Assembly: GCF_002304005.1 (NCBI RefSeq)
Contig: NZ_MRCQ01000003.1
Coordinates: 310,001 to 374,000, forward strand
Length of the DNA stretch: 64,000 nt
Source: Flavobacterium sp. ACN6
GTDB taxonomy: Bacteria; Bacteroidota; Bacteroidia; Flavobacteriales; Flavobacteriaceae
Direction: 5' to 3'
Of the stretch, positions 49,701-58,167 are shown one piece after another. Position numbers and translations under genes: made by a program. Numbering within the stretch: the first letter of the stretch is position 1; the number at the start of each line of letters is the position of its first letter. The notes under the pieces are model-generated. The model was not told the origin of the DNA. It was given only the letters and a program-made list of their open reading frames with translations, and searched no databases.

Positions 49701-49832
49701 ACATGGGGATTAGATTGGAAAGGAATGGATCCAGAGATGGCTTCATATGGTAGTGGTAACACTCAAGGTTTAGAGGGAGGTTCTTTACCTTCAACTAGAA
49801 CATACGGAATGAATCTAGAATTAAAATTCTAA
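46707..49832 (+). CDS. SusC/RagA-family TonB-dependent outer-membrane transporter
   Basis: A 1041-residue protein. Signal peptide (to about residue 22, SFAQ), carboxypeptidase-like regulatory domain (VSGTVSDNAGMPLPGVSVLVKGT, about 28-100), plug domain with VVDGIPLDNGNY and ADINPDDIESVTVLKGGPAAALYG, and a 22-strand barrel ending in LELKF. It imports a large nutrient with the SusD-like lipoprotein encoded 12 nt downstream. No carbohydrase or peptidase gene is adjacent, so the substrate is open. The N-terminal signalling (STN) domain is absent. Confidence 0.95.
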   Translation: MKLKFNGFLVLLLVLVAQLSFAQERAVSGTVSDNAGMPLPGVSVLVKGTKAGTQTDFDGKFSIKASPSQILVFSYIGMKTQEIAATSTTVNVKLADASVELESVVITAALGIKREKKSISYAAQDLKGSIINEGGTNNAVSALSGNVAGLQVTSPSTMGGSTRVVLRGVGSVTGENRPLIVVDGIPLDNGNYNSTTTQRGAGGRDYGDASADINPDDIESVTVLKGGPAAALYGSRAGNGAILYTTKSAKKSGGKAEIAFNTGITFENVYIMPNLQHEYGGGSSSTFQQQVINGQTYNIADYATDESWGPKYDPNLKYLPWNAFDPEFSNDYLKEKSWINPKNDVRSFFNTGITRTNSISFAKNTQDSGVRFAFTNQKTEGIVPNSSLTKNTFTVNANTKMSDKLKVESMVTYVQTRGFNRPEVGYGDNGLGQKFFQWGQRQLDYDELKDYKLSTGEQRSWNRKAWNDATPNYSDNPYWIINENTSNDTRNRIYGNGKITYNITPDLYAVGNVYADIYNLGIQERVAIGSQALSSFTSSSRTLTDFNYEGRLHYDKKFGKFSLASFAGANRRNSFLTRVSGNTVGGLVLPGQYNLSNSASPAQSTNEDIRDRTNSVYGFVSLGYDDFLFLEATDRQDWFSTVYKSVNYASVTGSFIFSELTDISWLNYGKVRGGWAQAGNATTAYRLQNYADIAIPFQGTPRYSQPGTAGNPFLKPELKTTKEVGLELSLFDRRLGVDVTYYDVVTTDLITPIQVDPSTGFNFALFNAGKLQNKGIEATVTVNPVRTQDFRWDITWNFSKNDNKLRELIPGVNELTIANAPFQARLLAVVGQQYGQIYGTDFTYDANGNKVVDAEGAYIPSAQKSLGTITPDYNMGLRNNFKYKNLNFGFLIDMQEGGSYFSTSHMWGSYSGMLEHTATPGLRENGVVVDAVYENGAQNTSVLPGQAWAQQHYGLDAMNVFDASYVKLREVTLGYTLPKRIIGPFADIRFSLFARNLFTWGLDWKGMDPEMASYGSGNTQGLEGGSLPSTRTYGMNLELKF

Positions 49833-49844
49833 AAAAAAATCAAG

Positions 49845-51419
49845 ATGAAAAAAATATTCATATCAATATTGTCAATTGCAGCACTACTTACTACTACTGT
49901 AAGTTGTGATGATAAATTAGAGGACATAAACGTAAACCCAAACAGACCAGACATTTTAAACACTACATCTGTTGGTGTTTTCAACGGGGCTGTATATAAC
50001 TTAATGACGAATTCTAGAGGAAGTTTTTCTTCGGGTAGAATGGCATTACCATGGGTTCAATATTCTGCACAAAGAAACTATACTGAAGAGGATCGTTTCC
50101 AATTTAGAGAAGTAACAAATCAAAGTTTATACGGTGATTATTACCTATCAGCTATCGATTTCAAAACTGTTATTCAAATGAATACAGATGCAGATCTAAA
50201 AGTTAAGAATGCTGCATACGGTAGCAACATTAACCAAATCGCAGCTGCTAGAGTAATGTTAGCTTACACTTTCTTACAACTTGTAGATGCTTATGGCGAT
50301 GTTCCTTACTATTCTTACGGAACTACTGATCCAGATTTTCAAGCTTTACAAAAAGATGAATTTATCAAGCCTAAATTTGCTCCTGCAGTTAAAATTTACG
50401 CAGATCTTATGAAAGAATTGAAAGAAGCTGCTGCAATGGTTGAAACAAATCAAACAGTATTTTCACAAGGAGATCAGCTTTTCAAAAGTCCTGCAAAACT
50501 TATTAAGTTTGCAAACTCTTTAAGATTAAGAATTGCAACTAGAGTTAAAGGCGTTGTTCCAGGAGCTGAAGCACATATCGCTGAAGCTATTGCGGGCGGA
50601 GTTATGACTTCTAACGCTGATACTGTTGGTTTAACATACCAAGCAGACAATGTACTTCCAAGTCCATTCTACAATGACTTTTTCATTGGAAACAGAACTG
50701 ACTTTGCTATTTCAAATACATTCGTTGAATTATTAAAAGGACAAACTGGTAACTTTGGAGTTGATCCAAGATTACAAAAGTATGCTGCGCCTGTAACAGC
50801 TTCTATCACAGCTGTTAGAAACAAAACATATGCTGAGACAGATGATTTAACTCAATATGTTGGTATGCCTTACGGTATTACAAGTGCACAAGCTGCTGGA
50901 CAAAGACCTGGTACTTCTTTCTGGAGTTCAAATGTTTTAAAACAAGATTACACAGAGGTTTTAATGGAGTATGCTGAAGTTGAATTCTTATTGTCTGAAA
51001 ACAATGGATGGAGTGTTGCAAACTACCAAAATGGCGTAAGAGCATCTATGACACGTTGGGGAGTAACACCTGCTAAAATTGATGCTTATATTGCAACATT
51101 ACCTGCACCAAGTCAAGAGAATGTAATTACTCAAAAATACATCGCTCTTTTCATGCAACCATATGAGGCATATGCTGAATACAGAAGAACTGGATTCCCA
51201 AGTACAATTCTTAAGCCTGGTCAATCTCATCCTTTCAATGTACCACAAGAAGGAGTAGCAAATTATACATTTGTTGCTTTAAACAACCTAAGTGCAATGC
51301 CAGACAGATTTACTTACCCAGTTAACTTACAACAGTTAAATGGTGAAAATGTTGCTGCTGCTGCTGCTGCAATTGGTGGTGATGAATTAGACACTAAATT
51401 AATTTGGGCTAAAAAATAA
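49845..51419 (+). CDS. SusD/RagB-family outer-membrane lipoprotein
   Basis: A 524-residue lipoprotein with signal MKKIFISILSIAALLTTTVSC and lipid cysteine at residue 21. The pattern EDINVNPNRPD after the signal and the alpha-helical TPR-like fold with AYTFLQLVDAYGDVPYYSYG match the SusD-like_2 group. It forms the lid on the SusC barrel at the cell surface. Spacing of 12 nt to SusC and a terminator after it show a two-gene operon. Confidence 0.94.
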   Translation: MKKIFISILSIAALLTTTVSCDDKLEDINVNPNRPDILNTTSVGVFNGAVYNLMTNSRGSFSSGRMALPWVQYSAQRNYTEEDRFQFREVTNQSLYGDYYLSAIDFKTVIQMNTDADLKVKNAAYGSNINQIAAARVMLAYTFLQLVDAYGDVPYYSYGTTDPDFQALQKDEFIKPKFAPAVKIYADLMKELKEAAAMVETNQTVFSQGDQLFKSPAKLIKFANSLRLRIATRVKGVVPGAEAHIAEAIAGGVMTSNADTVGLTYQADNVLPSPFYNDFFIGNRTDFAISNTFVELLKGQTGNFGVDPRLQKYAAPVTASITAVRNKTYAETDDLTQYVGMPYGITSAQAAGQRPGTSFWSSNVLKQDYTEVLMEYAEVEFLLSENNGWSVANYQNGVRASMTRWGVTPAKIDAYIATLPAPSQENVITQKYIALFMQPYEAYAEYRRTGFPSTILKPGQSHPFNVPQEGVANYTFVALNNLSAMPDRFTYPVNLQQLNGENVAAAAAAIGGDELDTKLIWAKK

Positions 51420-51445
51420 TTTTCTAGCTTAATTAAAATATTAAG

Positions 51446-51476
51446 ACCGCTCTGTTAATTCAGAGCGGTTTTTTTA
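51446..51476 (+). terminator. Intrinsic terminator of the SusCD operon
   Basis: ACCGCTCTG-TTAATT-CAGAGCGGT, a 9-bp perfect G/C-rich stem followed by seven T. It lies 27 nt after the SusD stop. Confidence 0.95.
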
Positions 51477-51491
51477 TATAAACATATTACC

Positions 51492-51499
51492 TATATTTG
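51492..51499 (+). promoter_or_regulatory. -7 promoter element of the RNA methyltransferase gene
   Basis: TATATTTG matches TAnnTTTG and ends just 4 nt before the ATG at 51504, so the mRNA would be leaderless or nearly so. The -33 region is a T run without a clear TTG. Confidence 0.55.
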
Positions 51500-51503
51500 C
51501 CTC

Positions 51504-52238
51504 ATGGAAAAAGAACATCAAATATTTGGCATAAGAGCCATCATAGAAGCAATTCAAGCAGGAAAAGAAGTCGACAAAGTCTTCATACAAAAAGAGATCT
51601 CAAGTGAACTAATGAAAGATTTAATGAAGGTAATGAAACGTGCCAACATTAATTTCTCTTATGTTCCTGTTGAAAAACTAAACCGTCTTACTCCTAATAA
51701 CCATCAAGGTGCCGTTGCCACTATTTCTCCAATTGGTTTTATAGATTTGGAACATCTTGTTGAATCGACAATTGAATCTGGAAAAAAACCATTATTTTTA
51801 ATATTAGATCAAATCTCTGATGCTAGAAATTTTGGCGCCATAATAAGAACAGCAGAATGTACAGGTGTGAACGGAATTATTGTACAGAAAGCTGGATCAG
51901 CCCCTGTTAATGGAGACACTGTAAAAACTTCTGCTGGTGCAGTTTTTAATGTGCCTATTTGCAAAGTGGAGCATATCAAAGATGCAATCTTTTATTTGCA
52001 AGGTTCTGGAATTAAAACAGTAGCAGCAACTGAAAAAACAGATCAAAACATTTACGATATCACATTAACTGATCCTTTGGCAATAATCATGGGATCTGAA
52101 GATAGAGGAATAAATCCGTCAGTCTTAAAAATTGTCGATGAAAAAGCAAAACTGCCAATGTTTGGTTCAATAGGGTCTTTAAATGTTTCTGTTGCCTGCG
52201 GCGCATTTTTGTACGAAGCTGTTCGTCAAAGAAGTTAG
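51504..52238 (+). CDS. rlmB: 23S rRNA 2'-O-methyltransferase RlmB (SpoU/TrmH family)
   Basis: A 244-residue SPOUT methyltransferase. The N-terminal substrate-binding domain (HQIFGIRAIIEAIQAGKEVDK) is followed by the knotted catalytic domain with motif 1 LDQISDARNFGAIIRTAECTG, motif 2 IIMGSEDRGI and motif 3 LPMFGSIGSLNVSVACG. It most likely methylates the 2'-OH of G2251 in 23S rRNA; other TrmH-family targets are possible. It stands alone between the SusCD terminator and a DUF2490 gene. Confidence 0.9.
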   Translation: MEKEHQIFGIRAIIEAIQAGKEVDKVFIQKEISSELMKDLMKVMKRANINFSYVPVEKLNRLTPNNHQGAVATISPIGFIDLEHLVESTIESGKKPLFLILDQISDARNFGAIIRTAECTGVNGIIVQKAGSAPVNGDTVKTSAGAVFNVPICKVEHIKDAIFYLQGSGIKTVAATEKTDQNIYDITLTDPLAIIMGSEDRGINPSVLKIVDEKAKLPMFGSIGSLNVSVACGAFLYEAVRQRS

Positions 52239-52285
52239 ATCACATTGAGAATGAAGATTAGAATGAATAATTAAAACTTTAATTA

Positions 52286-53092
52286 ATGCTTTCAAAATCT
52301 AATCCAAAACAAATAATTACTATAATCCGATGCTTGTTTGTAGTCATGATGATTACAAACAGCTACGGACAAAATACTACATACAATCAATTTTGGAATG
52401 AGATTCAATTTAATCAAACTCTAAGCAAAAAATGGTCTACCGAAATTGATTTAGGAGCAGCATACAGCAGCACGGAATCTTCATCAAATTTATTCGAAAA
52501 CACGATTCAAAGATCCGTAAGAGGCTGGGGACATTATTTCTATTCTCCAAGATGGAAATTTTCAGCTTTCATTGCTCACTACAACAATAGAGACGTTCCA
52601 GAAATTGGACAATTTGAATCTCCTGAATGGCGTTATGCCCTTCAAGGAATTTACTATTTTCACAAAACAGGATATACTTTAAGTACTAGAATGAGAATGG
52701 AATTTCGTCATATGCGAAATCAAGATGACAATTATGAAAACGTAATTCGCTATCGGCAGCAAATAAAATACCTGCAGCCAATAAATAGTAAAATTTTAAG
52801 AAAAGGAGTAATTTACGCCGTTGCTTCTGATGAAGTTTATTTAAAATCAGGAACCAAAGTTACCGGCGAGAGTTTCTTTGATAGAAATAGATTAAATGTT
52901 GGTGCTGGCTATTTATTTTCAGATGACATTCAAGTGGAGCTAACTTATGCGAACGAATATCTTCCACGGAATAGTGGTACTCAATTTACTAATGCTGCTT
53001 CGCTAACGGTAAGCTTTAACAATCTTCTGAGAAATATTCAAAAGAAAATTGCCAATAAAAACGATCATCACGCAAAAGACGAAGAAGAATAA
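52286..53092 (+). CDS. DUF2490 family outer-membrane protein
   Basis: A 268-residue protein with an N-terminal hydrophobic signal (ending near NSYGQ) and a beta-barrel-like run of alternating strands; QFWNEIQFNQTLSKKWSTEIDLG and ENVIRYRQQIKY-type repeats fit DUF2490. Function unknown; members are predicted outer-membrane barrels of Bacteroidetes. It is 47 nt after rlmB and convergent with the next gene. Confidence 0.8.
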   Translation: MLSKSNPKQIITIIRCLFVVMMITNSYGQNTTYNQFWNEIQFNQTLSKKWSTEIDLGAAYSSTESSSNLFENTIQRSVRGWGHYFYSPRWKFSAFIAHYNNRDVPEIGQFESPEWRYALQGIYYFHKTGYTLSTRMRMEFRHMRNQDDNYENVIRYRQQIKYLQPINSKILRKGVIYAVASDEVYLKSGTKVTGESFFDRNRLNVGAGYLFSDDIQVELTYANEYLPRNSGTQFTNAASLTVSFNNLLRNIQKKIANKNDHHAKDEEE

Positions 53093-53095
53093 ATG

Positions 53096-53599
53096 CTATT
53101 CTTCTTTCTTCAAAAAACAATTGAGCTGCTCCATAATTGCATTTTTATGAAGTTTAAAATTGTAACTTCTCACAAATTCAGTGCCTTCCATATTAATCTC
53201 TGCCGTTACAGCTCCGTAGTTTGAAAAAGCATTCACATCTTTATCATCAATTAAATAAAGAACCTGCATAATTGAATCATTCCGACGGTATTGTGTATCG
53301 TAATGCGTTAATTTATAAATATTCTTGTCTGCAAGATGGATAACTAAATCTTCTTTAATTTTTTTGCCAATTTTCTTATCTGGAAATGGAGTTGGCTGGA
53401 GTGCTACAAAATAATGTTCTTTGTCTGTGACAATATTAATTTTTAACGACTTTGATTTCGTGGTATAAAACACAGCTGGATCAAAATAATAGAGCATACT
53501 TCCGTCAGCCTGTACCCTATTTTTAATATCGCACTGAGCAATAGTTATGCTGGTAAAAATGAAACACAAGAACAAAACTAAAAACTTTATTTTTTCCAT
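53096..53599 (-). CDS. Hypothetical secreted protein
   Basis: A 167-residue protein with a clear signal peptide (FLVLFLCFIFTSITIAQ) and then a mature part with mixed strands; two cysteines are present (one just after the signal, one near the C-terminus). I do not recognise the family. Its stop lies 3 nt from the stop of the convergent DUF2490 gene, and both stop codons sit in a hairpin. Confidence 0.7.
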   Translation of the reverse strand: MEKIKFLVLFLCFIFTSITIAQCDIKNRVQADGSMLYYFDPAVFYTTKSKSLKINIVTDKEHYFVALQPTPFPDKKIGKKIKEDLVIHLADKNIYKLTHYDTQYRRNDSIMQVLYLIDDKDVNAFSNYGAVTAEINMEGTEFVRSYNFKLHKNAIMEQLNCFLKKEE

Positions 53600-53663
53600 G
53601 ATGCTCGCAATTAAATTGTTACACTAACAAATTTAATCTTTTTCTACAAAGAAAACTATGAAA

Positions 53664-54425
53664 TCAATTTTCAGTATCTAATTCTGGCTTTCGTGTCAAA
53701 ATATAATTTACTGGATAACTAGATGAAAAATATTCGATTTCATCTTCATCATCTTCCTTTGAAATATTAACAAAGTGTCCTTCTTCATCAAAATGCTTCA
53801 TAAAAGGATCATTTTCTGGATCAAAATCTGGACGCTGCCAGTCGTAAACAATAGGTTTAGTATATTCTGGAGTTCTGTAAAATAATGTGAGGACAAAGCC
53901 GGTAATAAGTCCCGCCAAATGTCCTTCCCAAGAAATAGATTGGTCAACATCAGGAAAAACATACCATATCATGCCGCCATAAAGTAAAATTACGGTTAAA
54001 GACAAGGCAACTAATCTGTAATATCGAGTTTGAATTCCTTTAAAGAAAATAAAACTTACTAATACATAAATTAATCCGCTGGCGCCAATATGAAAGTTCT
54101 CGCGCCCCACAATCCAAGTAATTAATCCTGAAAACAATATTCCGTAACCAATAACTCCAAATGTTTGTTTTGGATAAAAAAACTGCATCGCAGGTAATAA
54201 TATCAAGAGCGGAATACTATTATTATATAAGTGATCTAAATTTTCATGAATAAACGGACTGAATAAAACTCCCTGCAATCCCAAAAAATCTCTTGGATAA
54301 ATTCCGTGTCGATAAAAATCAAAATCAAATCGAATCTGCATCCAATAAATAATCCATAAAAAAAGGACAAAAAACAAAGGTAGTCCAATAACAGAATTCG
54401 AAAATTTAAAATTAGTATCGTTCAT
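53664..54425 (-). CDS. Rhomboid-family intramembrane serine protease
   Basis: A 253-residue protein with about six membrane helices. The catalytic serine is in HIGASGLIY (GASG motif, about residue 116) and the catalytic histidine in WEGHLAGLITG (about 169); the FSPFIHENLDHLYNN loop is typical. A cytoplasmic acidic tail of about 50 residues follows the last helix. It cleaves single-pass membrane proteins within the bilayer; the substrate is unknown. Divergent from rarA. Confidence 0.9.
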   Translation of the reverse strand: MNDTNFKFSNSVIGLPLFFVLFLWIIYWMQIRFDFDFYRHGIYPRDFLGLQGVLFSPFIHENLDHLYNNSIPLLILLPAMQFFYPKQTFGVIGYGILFSGLITWIVGRENFHIGASGLIYVLVSFIFFKGIQTRYYRLVALSLTVILLYGGMIWYVFPDVDQSISWEGHLAGLITGFVLTLFYRTPEYTKPIVYDWQRPDFDPENDPFMKHFDEEGHFVNISKEDDEDEIEYFSSSYPVNYILTRKPELDTEN

Positions 54426-54431
54426 ATTTTT

Positions 54432-54485
54432 TATCAGTAATATTGTTAGGGACTCAAAAAACTATCCAAAAATATTTTACTGATA
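54432..54485. repeat. Inverted repeat between rhomboid and rarA
   Basis: TATCAGTAA (54432-54440) and TTACTGATA (54477-54485) form a 9-bp perfect stem around a 36-nt loop in the divergent intergenic region. It might be an operator or chance in AT-rich DNA. Confidence 0.35.
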
Positions 54486-54588
54486 TTTTGTCATACCATA
54501 AAAACATAAACTTGTTTCAAATTGTAACAATCGTTCTTAAAACCAACTGTTTTAACTTTCAATAAATAAGATTTAAAACTTAAAATAG

Positions 54589-54596
54589 TAATTTTG
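54589..54596 (+). promoter_or_regulatory. -7 promoter element of rarA
   Basis: TAATTTTG matches TAnnTTTG and ends 4 nt before the ATG at 54601; the transcript would be leaderless or nearly so. No clear -33 element. Confidence 0.5.
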
Positions 54597-54600
54597 TATA

Positions 54601-55878
54601 ATGGAAGCACCGTTAGCAGAGCGCATTCGTCCGCAAAAATTAGAAGATTATATTAGCCAGCATCATTTGGTTGGTCCGACTGGATCTTTAACTCAACAAA
54701 TTTCAAAAGGAATAATTCCTTCTTTAATTTTCTGGGGACCTCCCGGCACAGGAAAAACAACACTAGCTCAAATCATTGCACAAGAATCGAAAAGACCTTT
54801 TTATATTTTAAGTGCTATAAATTCTGGCGTAAAAGATATCCGTGATGTTATTGAAAAGGCAAAGCAGAGCGGTGGTTTATTTACGGCTAAAAATCCGATT
54901 CTTTTTATTGATGAGATTCATCGATTTAGCAAATCGCAGCAAGATTCCCTTTTAGCTGCTGTAGAAAAAGGATGGATAACTTTGATTGGCGCTACCACTG
55001 AAAACCCCAGTTTTGAAGTAATTCCTGCATTATTGTCACGCTGCCAGGTTTATATCTTAAATGCCTTTACAAAAGCAGATCTAGAAGCGTTATTACAACG
55101 CGCAATGAAAACGGATACTTACTTATTGACAAAAAGCATAAATCTTAAAGAGACAGAAGCTTTATTACGTCTTTCGGGTGGTGATGGAAGGAAATTGTTA
55201 AATATTTTTGAACTAGTTATTAATGCATCTGCAGGTGATGAAATCACCATTACGAACGATCGCGTTTTAGCATTAGTACAACAAAATACTGTTCTTTACG
55301 ATAAAACAGGTGAACAGCACTATGACATTATTTCTGCCTTTATAAAATCTATTCGCGGAAGCGATCCAAACGGTGCGGTTTATTGGCTGGCCCGAATGAT
55401 TGAAGGAGGTGAAGACGTTAAATTTATTGCCAGAAGAATGCTCATTTTATCCAGTGAAGATATCGGCAATGCCAATCCGACAGCTTTTATAATGGCAAAC
55501 AATACTTTTCAAGCCGTTACAACTATTGGATATCCTGAAAGCCGAATTATTTTAAGTCAATGCGCTATTTACCTTGCAACGTCTCCAAAAAGCAATGCTT
55601 CTTATATGGCAATTGGAAATGCGCAGCAATTGGTAAAACAAACAGGAGATTTACCCGTTCCGATTCATTTGCGTAATGCTCCCACCAAATTAATGAAAGA
55701 ATTAGGTTATGGTGATGAATATAAATATTCGCATGATTATGCCAACAATTTTGCAGAACAAGAATTTCTGCCAGATGCTGTAAAAGAAACGGTTCTTTAT
55801 AATCCTGGAAGCAATTCTAGAGAGAACAGCAACCGAGAATTTTTAAAGAACCGCTGGAAAGATAAATACGGTTATTAA
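54601..55878 (+). CDS. rarA: Replication-associated recombination protein RarA (MgsA) AAA+ ATPase
   Basis: A 425-residue AAA+ clamp-loader-like ATPase. Walker [13 protein letters not shown] (about 45-56), Walker [11 protein letters not shown], sensor 1 [10 protein letters not shown], arginine finger SRCQVY, and the C-terminal MgsA tetramerisation domain ([29 protein letters not shown]). It acts at stalled forks together with SSB and polymerase. It is preceded by a promoter element only 4 nt from its ATG. Confidence 0.97.
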   Translation: MEAPLAERIRPQKLEDYISQHHLVGPTGSLTQQISKGIIPSLIFWGPPGTGKTTLAQIIAQESKRPFYILSAINSGVKDIRDVIEKAKQSGGLFTAKNPILFIDEIHRFSKSQQDSLLAAVEKGWITLIGATTENPSFEVIPALLSRCQVYILNAFTKADLEALLQRAMKTDTYLLTKSINLKETEALLRLSGGDGRKLLNIFELVINASAGDEITITNDRVLALVQQNTVLYDKTGEQHYDIISAFIKSIRGSDPNGAVYWLARMIEGGEDVKFIARRMLILSSEDIGNANPTAFIMANNTFQAVTTIGYPESRIILSQCAIYLATSPKSNASYMAIGNAQQLVKQTGDLPVPIHLRNAPTKLMKELGYGDEYKYSHDYANNFAEQEFLPDAVKETVLYNPGSNSRENSNREFLKNRWKDKYGY

Positions 55879-55892
55879 ACCGTATTTTATAT

Positions 55893-56684
55893 TTAGAATT
55901 TAACTACAATTTTTTCTGAAACCAATTTATCGTTTTGATAAGATTCAAAATACCATTGTTGGTCTTCTTTTAAAATTAAAGAGCCTTGAACATTATCTTT
56001 AATAGCTATAAAAACATTAGTTTGAGAAGTTTTAAGAAGCTTCATTACTACTTTTGGTGTTTTATCTATTAATTGGTAACCTGATTCTGTTGGCTGCGCA
56101 TATAATAAATTTGGATCTTTTAAATCTGGAGACGGAGCTACAACTACAAGCTGGGACTGAGAAGCCGCAACTGTATTATTATTTACAGCTGAAGTAGTCG
56201 CTGCAACTGGAACAGCTGCTTTTACTGCAGCAGGAGTTTTGGCTGCCGAAACTGAATTACCACTATATTTATAATGCAAATCATAAACAGATTTAAAAGC
56301 ATTATCTAGTGCTTCTTTATAAGCCACTTCATACTCTTTTTCCCTGCTTTTTCCAACTTCTGAAGTATACACAACTTGTCCAAAACAATCTTTTAATTGT
56401 ACAATAAGTTTTGTAACCAAAAAAGCATTATCTCTTACAACATCAATGTATAGAACTTGACAACGGTCTGTATATCCTTCTGGAAGCTGCTCGTTTGCAT
56501 AAAAAGCTTGAAAACCTGCTTTAACCAAATTCTGTTTACTTAAAGTAGCCAGACGATATTGATTATCTGTTTTTATAAAATCATATTTTAGAGGGATAAT
56601 TACTGCTTTGTAATCATTAACAGACTGCGCAAATCCAACAACTGAACATAAAATTGCAGTAAGTAAAAATTTAATTTTCATCAT
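55893..56684 (-). CDS. Hypothetical secreted protein with Ala/Val-rich linker
   Basis: A 263-residue protein with a signal peptide (LLTAILCSVVGFAQS). An N-terminal domain of about 130 residues contains YKAVIIPLKYDFIK and a run of coupled strands and helices; it is joined by a low-complexity linker (about 150-185, rich in A, V, T) to a small C-terminal domain with AQPTESGYQLIDKTPKVVM. Not recognised; it looks like a conserved Flavobacteriaceae envelope protein. Its ATG overlaps the yjjG-like stop by 1 nt, suggesting translational coupling. Confidence 0.72.
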   Translation of the reverse strand: MMKIKFLLTAILCSVVGFAQSVNDYKAVIIPLKYDFIKTDNQYRLATLSKQNLVKAGFQAFYANEQLPEGYTDRCQVLYIDVVRDNAFLVTKLIVQLKDCFGQVVYTSEVGKSREKEYEVAYKEALDNAFKSVYDLHYKYSGNSVSAAKTPAAVKAAVPVAATTSAVNNNTVAASQSQLVVVAPSPDLKDPNLLYAQPTESGYQLIDKTPKVVMKLLKTSQTNVFIAIKDNVQGSLILKEDQQWYFESYQNDKLVSEKIVVKF

Positions 56685-57370
56685 TATAAATATTTTTTTA
56701 GTTCTAATAAATGGTTAATTTGTTTGTAATTTCCGGAAATATCCAGTTTTTTTTCATTGAAAAAAATAGCATCTAAACCCGCATTCAAAGCACCATTAAC
56801 ATCGGCCTCAAAATCGTCTCCGATCATTATGCTGTTTTGCTTGGATGTCTTTGCCAAATTTAATGCATAATCAAATATAATACTATTTGGCTTTTTAACG
56901 CCAGCTAATTCTGAATTTGTAATTGTAGAAAAATAACCGCCCAGAGAAGCATTACTTATTTTCTTATCCTGAACATGCGCAAAACCATTCGTAATAATAT
57001 GAAGTTTATATTTGGGTTTAAGGTACTCTAAAACCTCGATGGCGCCATCAAAAAGATAATTATTATCTGTTAAAAACTCAATGTAATCATTGGCGATTTC
57101 AAAGATATTTTCTTCAGAAATCACATAATTTAAAGCATCAAAAGAGAACTTCAAACGATTGTAACGCAATTCCTGATGTGTAATTTTATCATTTTGATAT
57201 AACCTCCAGCATTCCTGATTTATTGGAATGTATTTTCTAATAAAATCTTCTGTGCTGATTTCTGCGTATTTCTCTCTAAAAATACGACTAAAAGCCATTT
57301 CTGAGTTTTTATCAAAATCCCAAAGCGTGTGATCTAAATCAAAAAAAATGTCTGTAATATTGGTATTCAT
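56684..57370 (-). CDS. yjjG: YjjG-family noncanonical pyrimidine nucleotidase (HAD)
   Basis: A 228-residue HAD phosphatase with an intact motif I (FFDLDHTLWDF, nucleophile D at about residue 11), motif II ITNGFAHVQ, motif III lysine in AGVKKP and motif IV MIGDDFEADV. YjjG-type enzymes hydrolyse noncanonical and overproduced pyrimidine monophosphates. It contrasts with the HAD gene at 3161, whose motif I is altered. It is the middle gene of a run radC-yjjG-hypothetical on the minus strand. Confidence 0.87.
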   Translation of the reverse strand: MNTNITDIFFDLDHTLWDFDKNSEMAFSRIFREKYAEISTEDFIRKYIPINQECWRLYQNDKITHQELRYNRLKFSFDALNYVISEENIFEIANDYIEFLTDNNYLFDGAIEVLEYLKPKYKLHIITNGFAHVQDKKISNASLGGYFSTITNSELAGVKKPNSIIFDYALNLAKTSKQNSIMIGDDFEADVNGALNAGLDAIFFNEKKLDISGNYKQINHLLELKKYL

Positions 57371-57373
57371 ACA

Positions 57374-58063
57374 TTAAAAAATTCCTTCATCTACAAAACT
57401 ATAATATTTTGATTCAGTTATAATCAAATGATCTAAAACTTTAACATCTAAACTTTCACCTGCCAGCTTCATTTTCTTTGTAATTTGTTTGTCGGCATCA
57501 CTAGGAGTCAAATTTCCCGATGGATGATTGTGACACAAAATCAAACCCGTAGCAGCATTTTCTAATGCCAATTTAAAAACTAATCTGGCATCGACAATAG
57601 TTCCCGCAATACCGCCTTTGCTTAATTGTGACTTAGAAATGACCTTATTGGCATTATTAAGAAAAAGTACCCAAAATTCTTCATGCGGAAGTTGTCCTAT
57701 AATGGGTTGCATTATTTCAAAAACAGCTTTGCTAGAAGTTATTTTTTTGAATTGTAAAGCATCTTCGCTCCTTTGCCTTCTGCCCAATTCTAATGCGGCA
57801 ACTATAGAAATCGCTTTTGCCTCGCCTACTCCCTTAAATTGCATTAAATTAGAAATAGACATTTTTCCTAAAGCATTTATATTTCCTGCACTGGCCAAAA
57901 TTCGCTTGCTTAAAGAAACTGCAGACTCATTCCTGCTTCCAGAACCAATTAAGATTGCAATTAGTTCAGCGTCACTCAAAGCTTCCTTTCCTTTCAGCAT
58001 TAATTTCTCGCGCGGTTTATCATCTTCAGACCAATTTTTTATAGCAAAATGAGAACTTTCCAT
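57374..58063 (-). CDS. radC: RadC family JAB-domain protein
   Basis: About 229 residues from the ATG at 58063 (MESSHFAIKNWSEDDKPREKL), the conserved start; the frame extends 20 hydrophobic codons further upstream but that is not conserved. UPF0758 helix-hairpin-helix region ([22 protein letters not shown]) and a C-terminal JAMM/MPN metal site in CHNHPSGNLTPSDAD. Despite the name, a role in DNA repair is not established. It starts the run leading to the yjjG-like gene 3 nt downstream. Confidence 0.94.
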   Translation of the reverse strand: MESSHFAIKNWSEDDKPREKLMLKGKEALSDAELIAILIGSGSRNESAVSLSKRILASAGNINALGKMSISNLMQFKGVGEAKAISIVAALELGRRQRSEDALQFKKITSSKAVFEIMQPIIGQLPHEEFWVLFLNNANKVISKSQLSKGGIAGTIVDARLVFKLALENAATGLILCHNHPSGNLTPSDADKQITKKMKLAGESLDVKVLDHLIITESKYYSFVDEGIF

Positions 58064-58167
58064 ACTTATATATTTAAGAAGCGAATATATTAAAAAGAAG
58101 AAAAATCCTTCAATTAAATACAATCAATTTTAAAATTCATTAACTTTAAAAACTAATTTGTCTAAAA

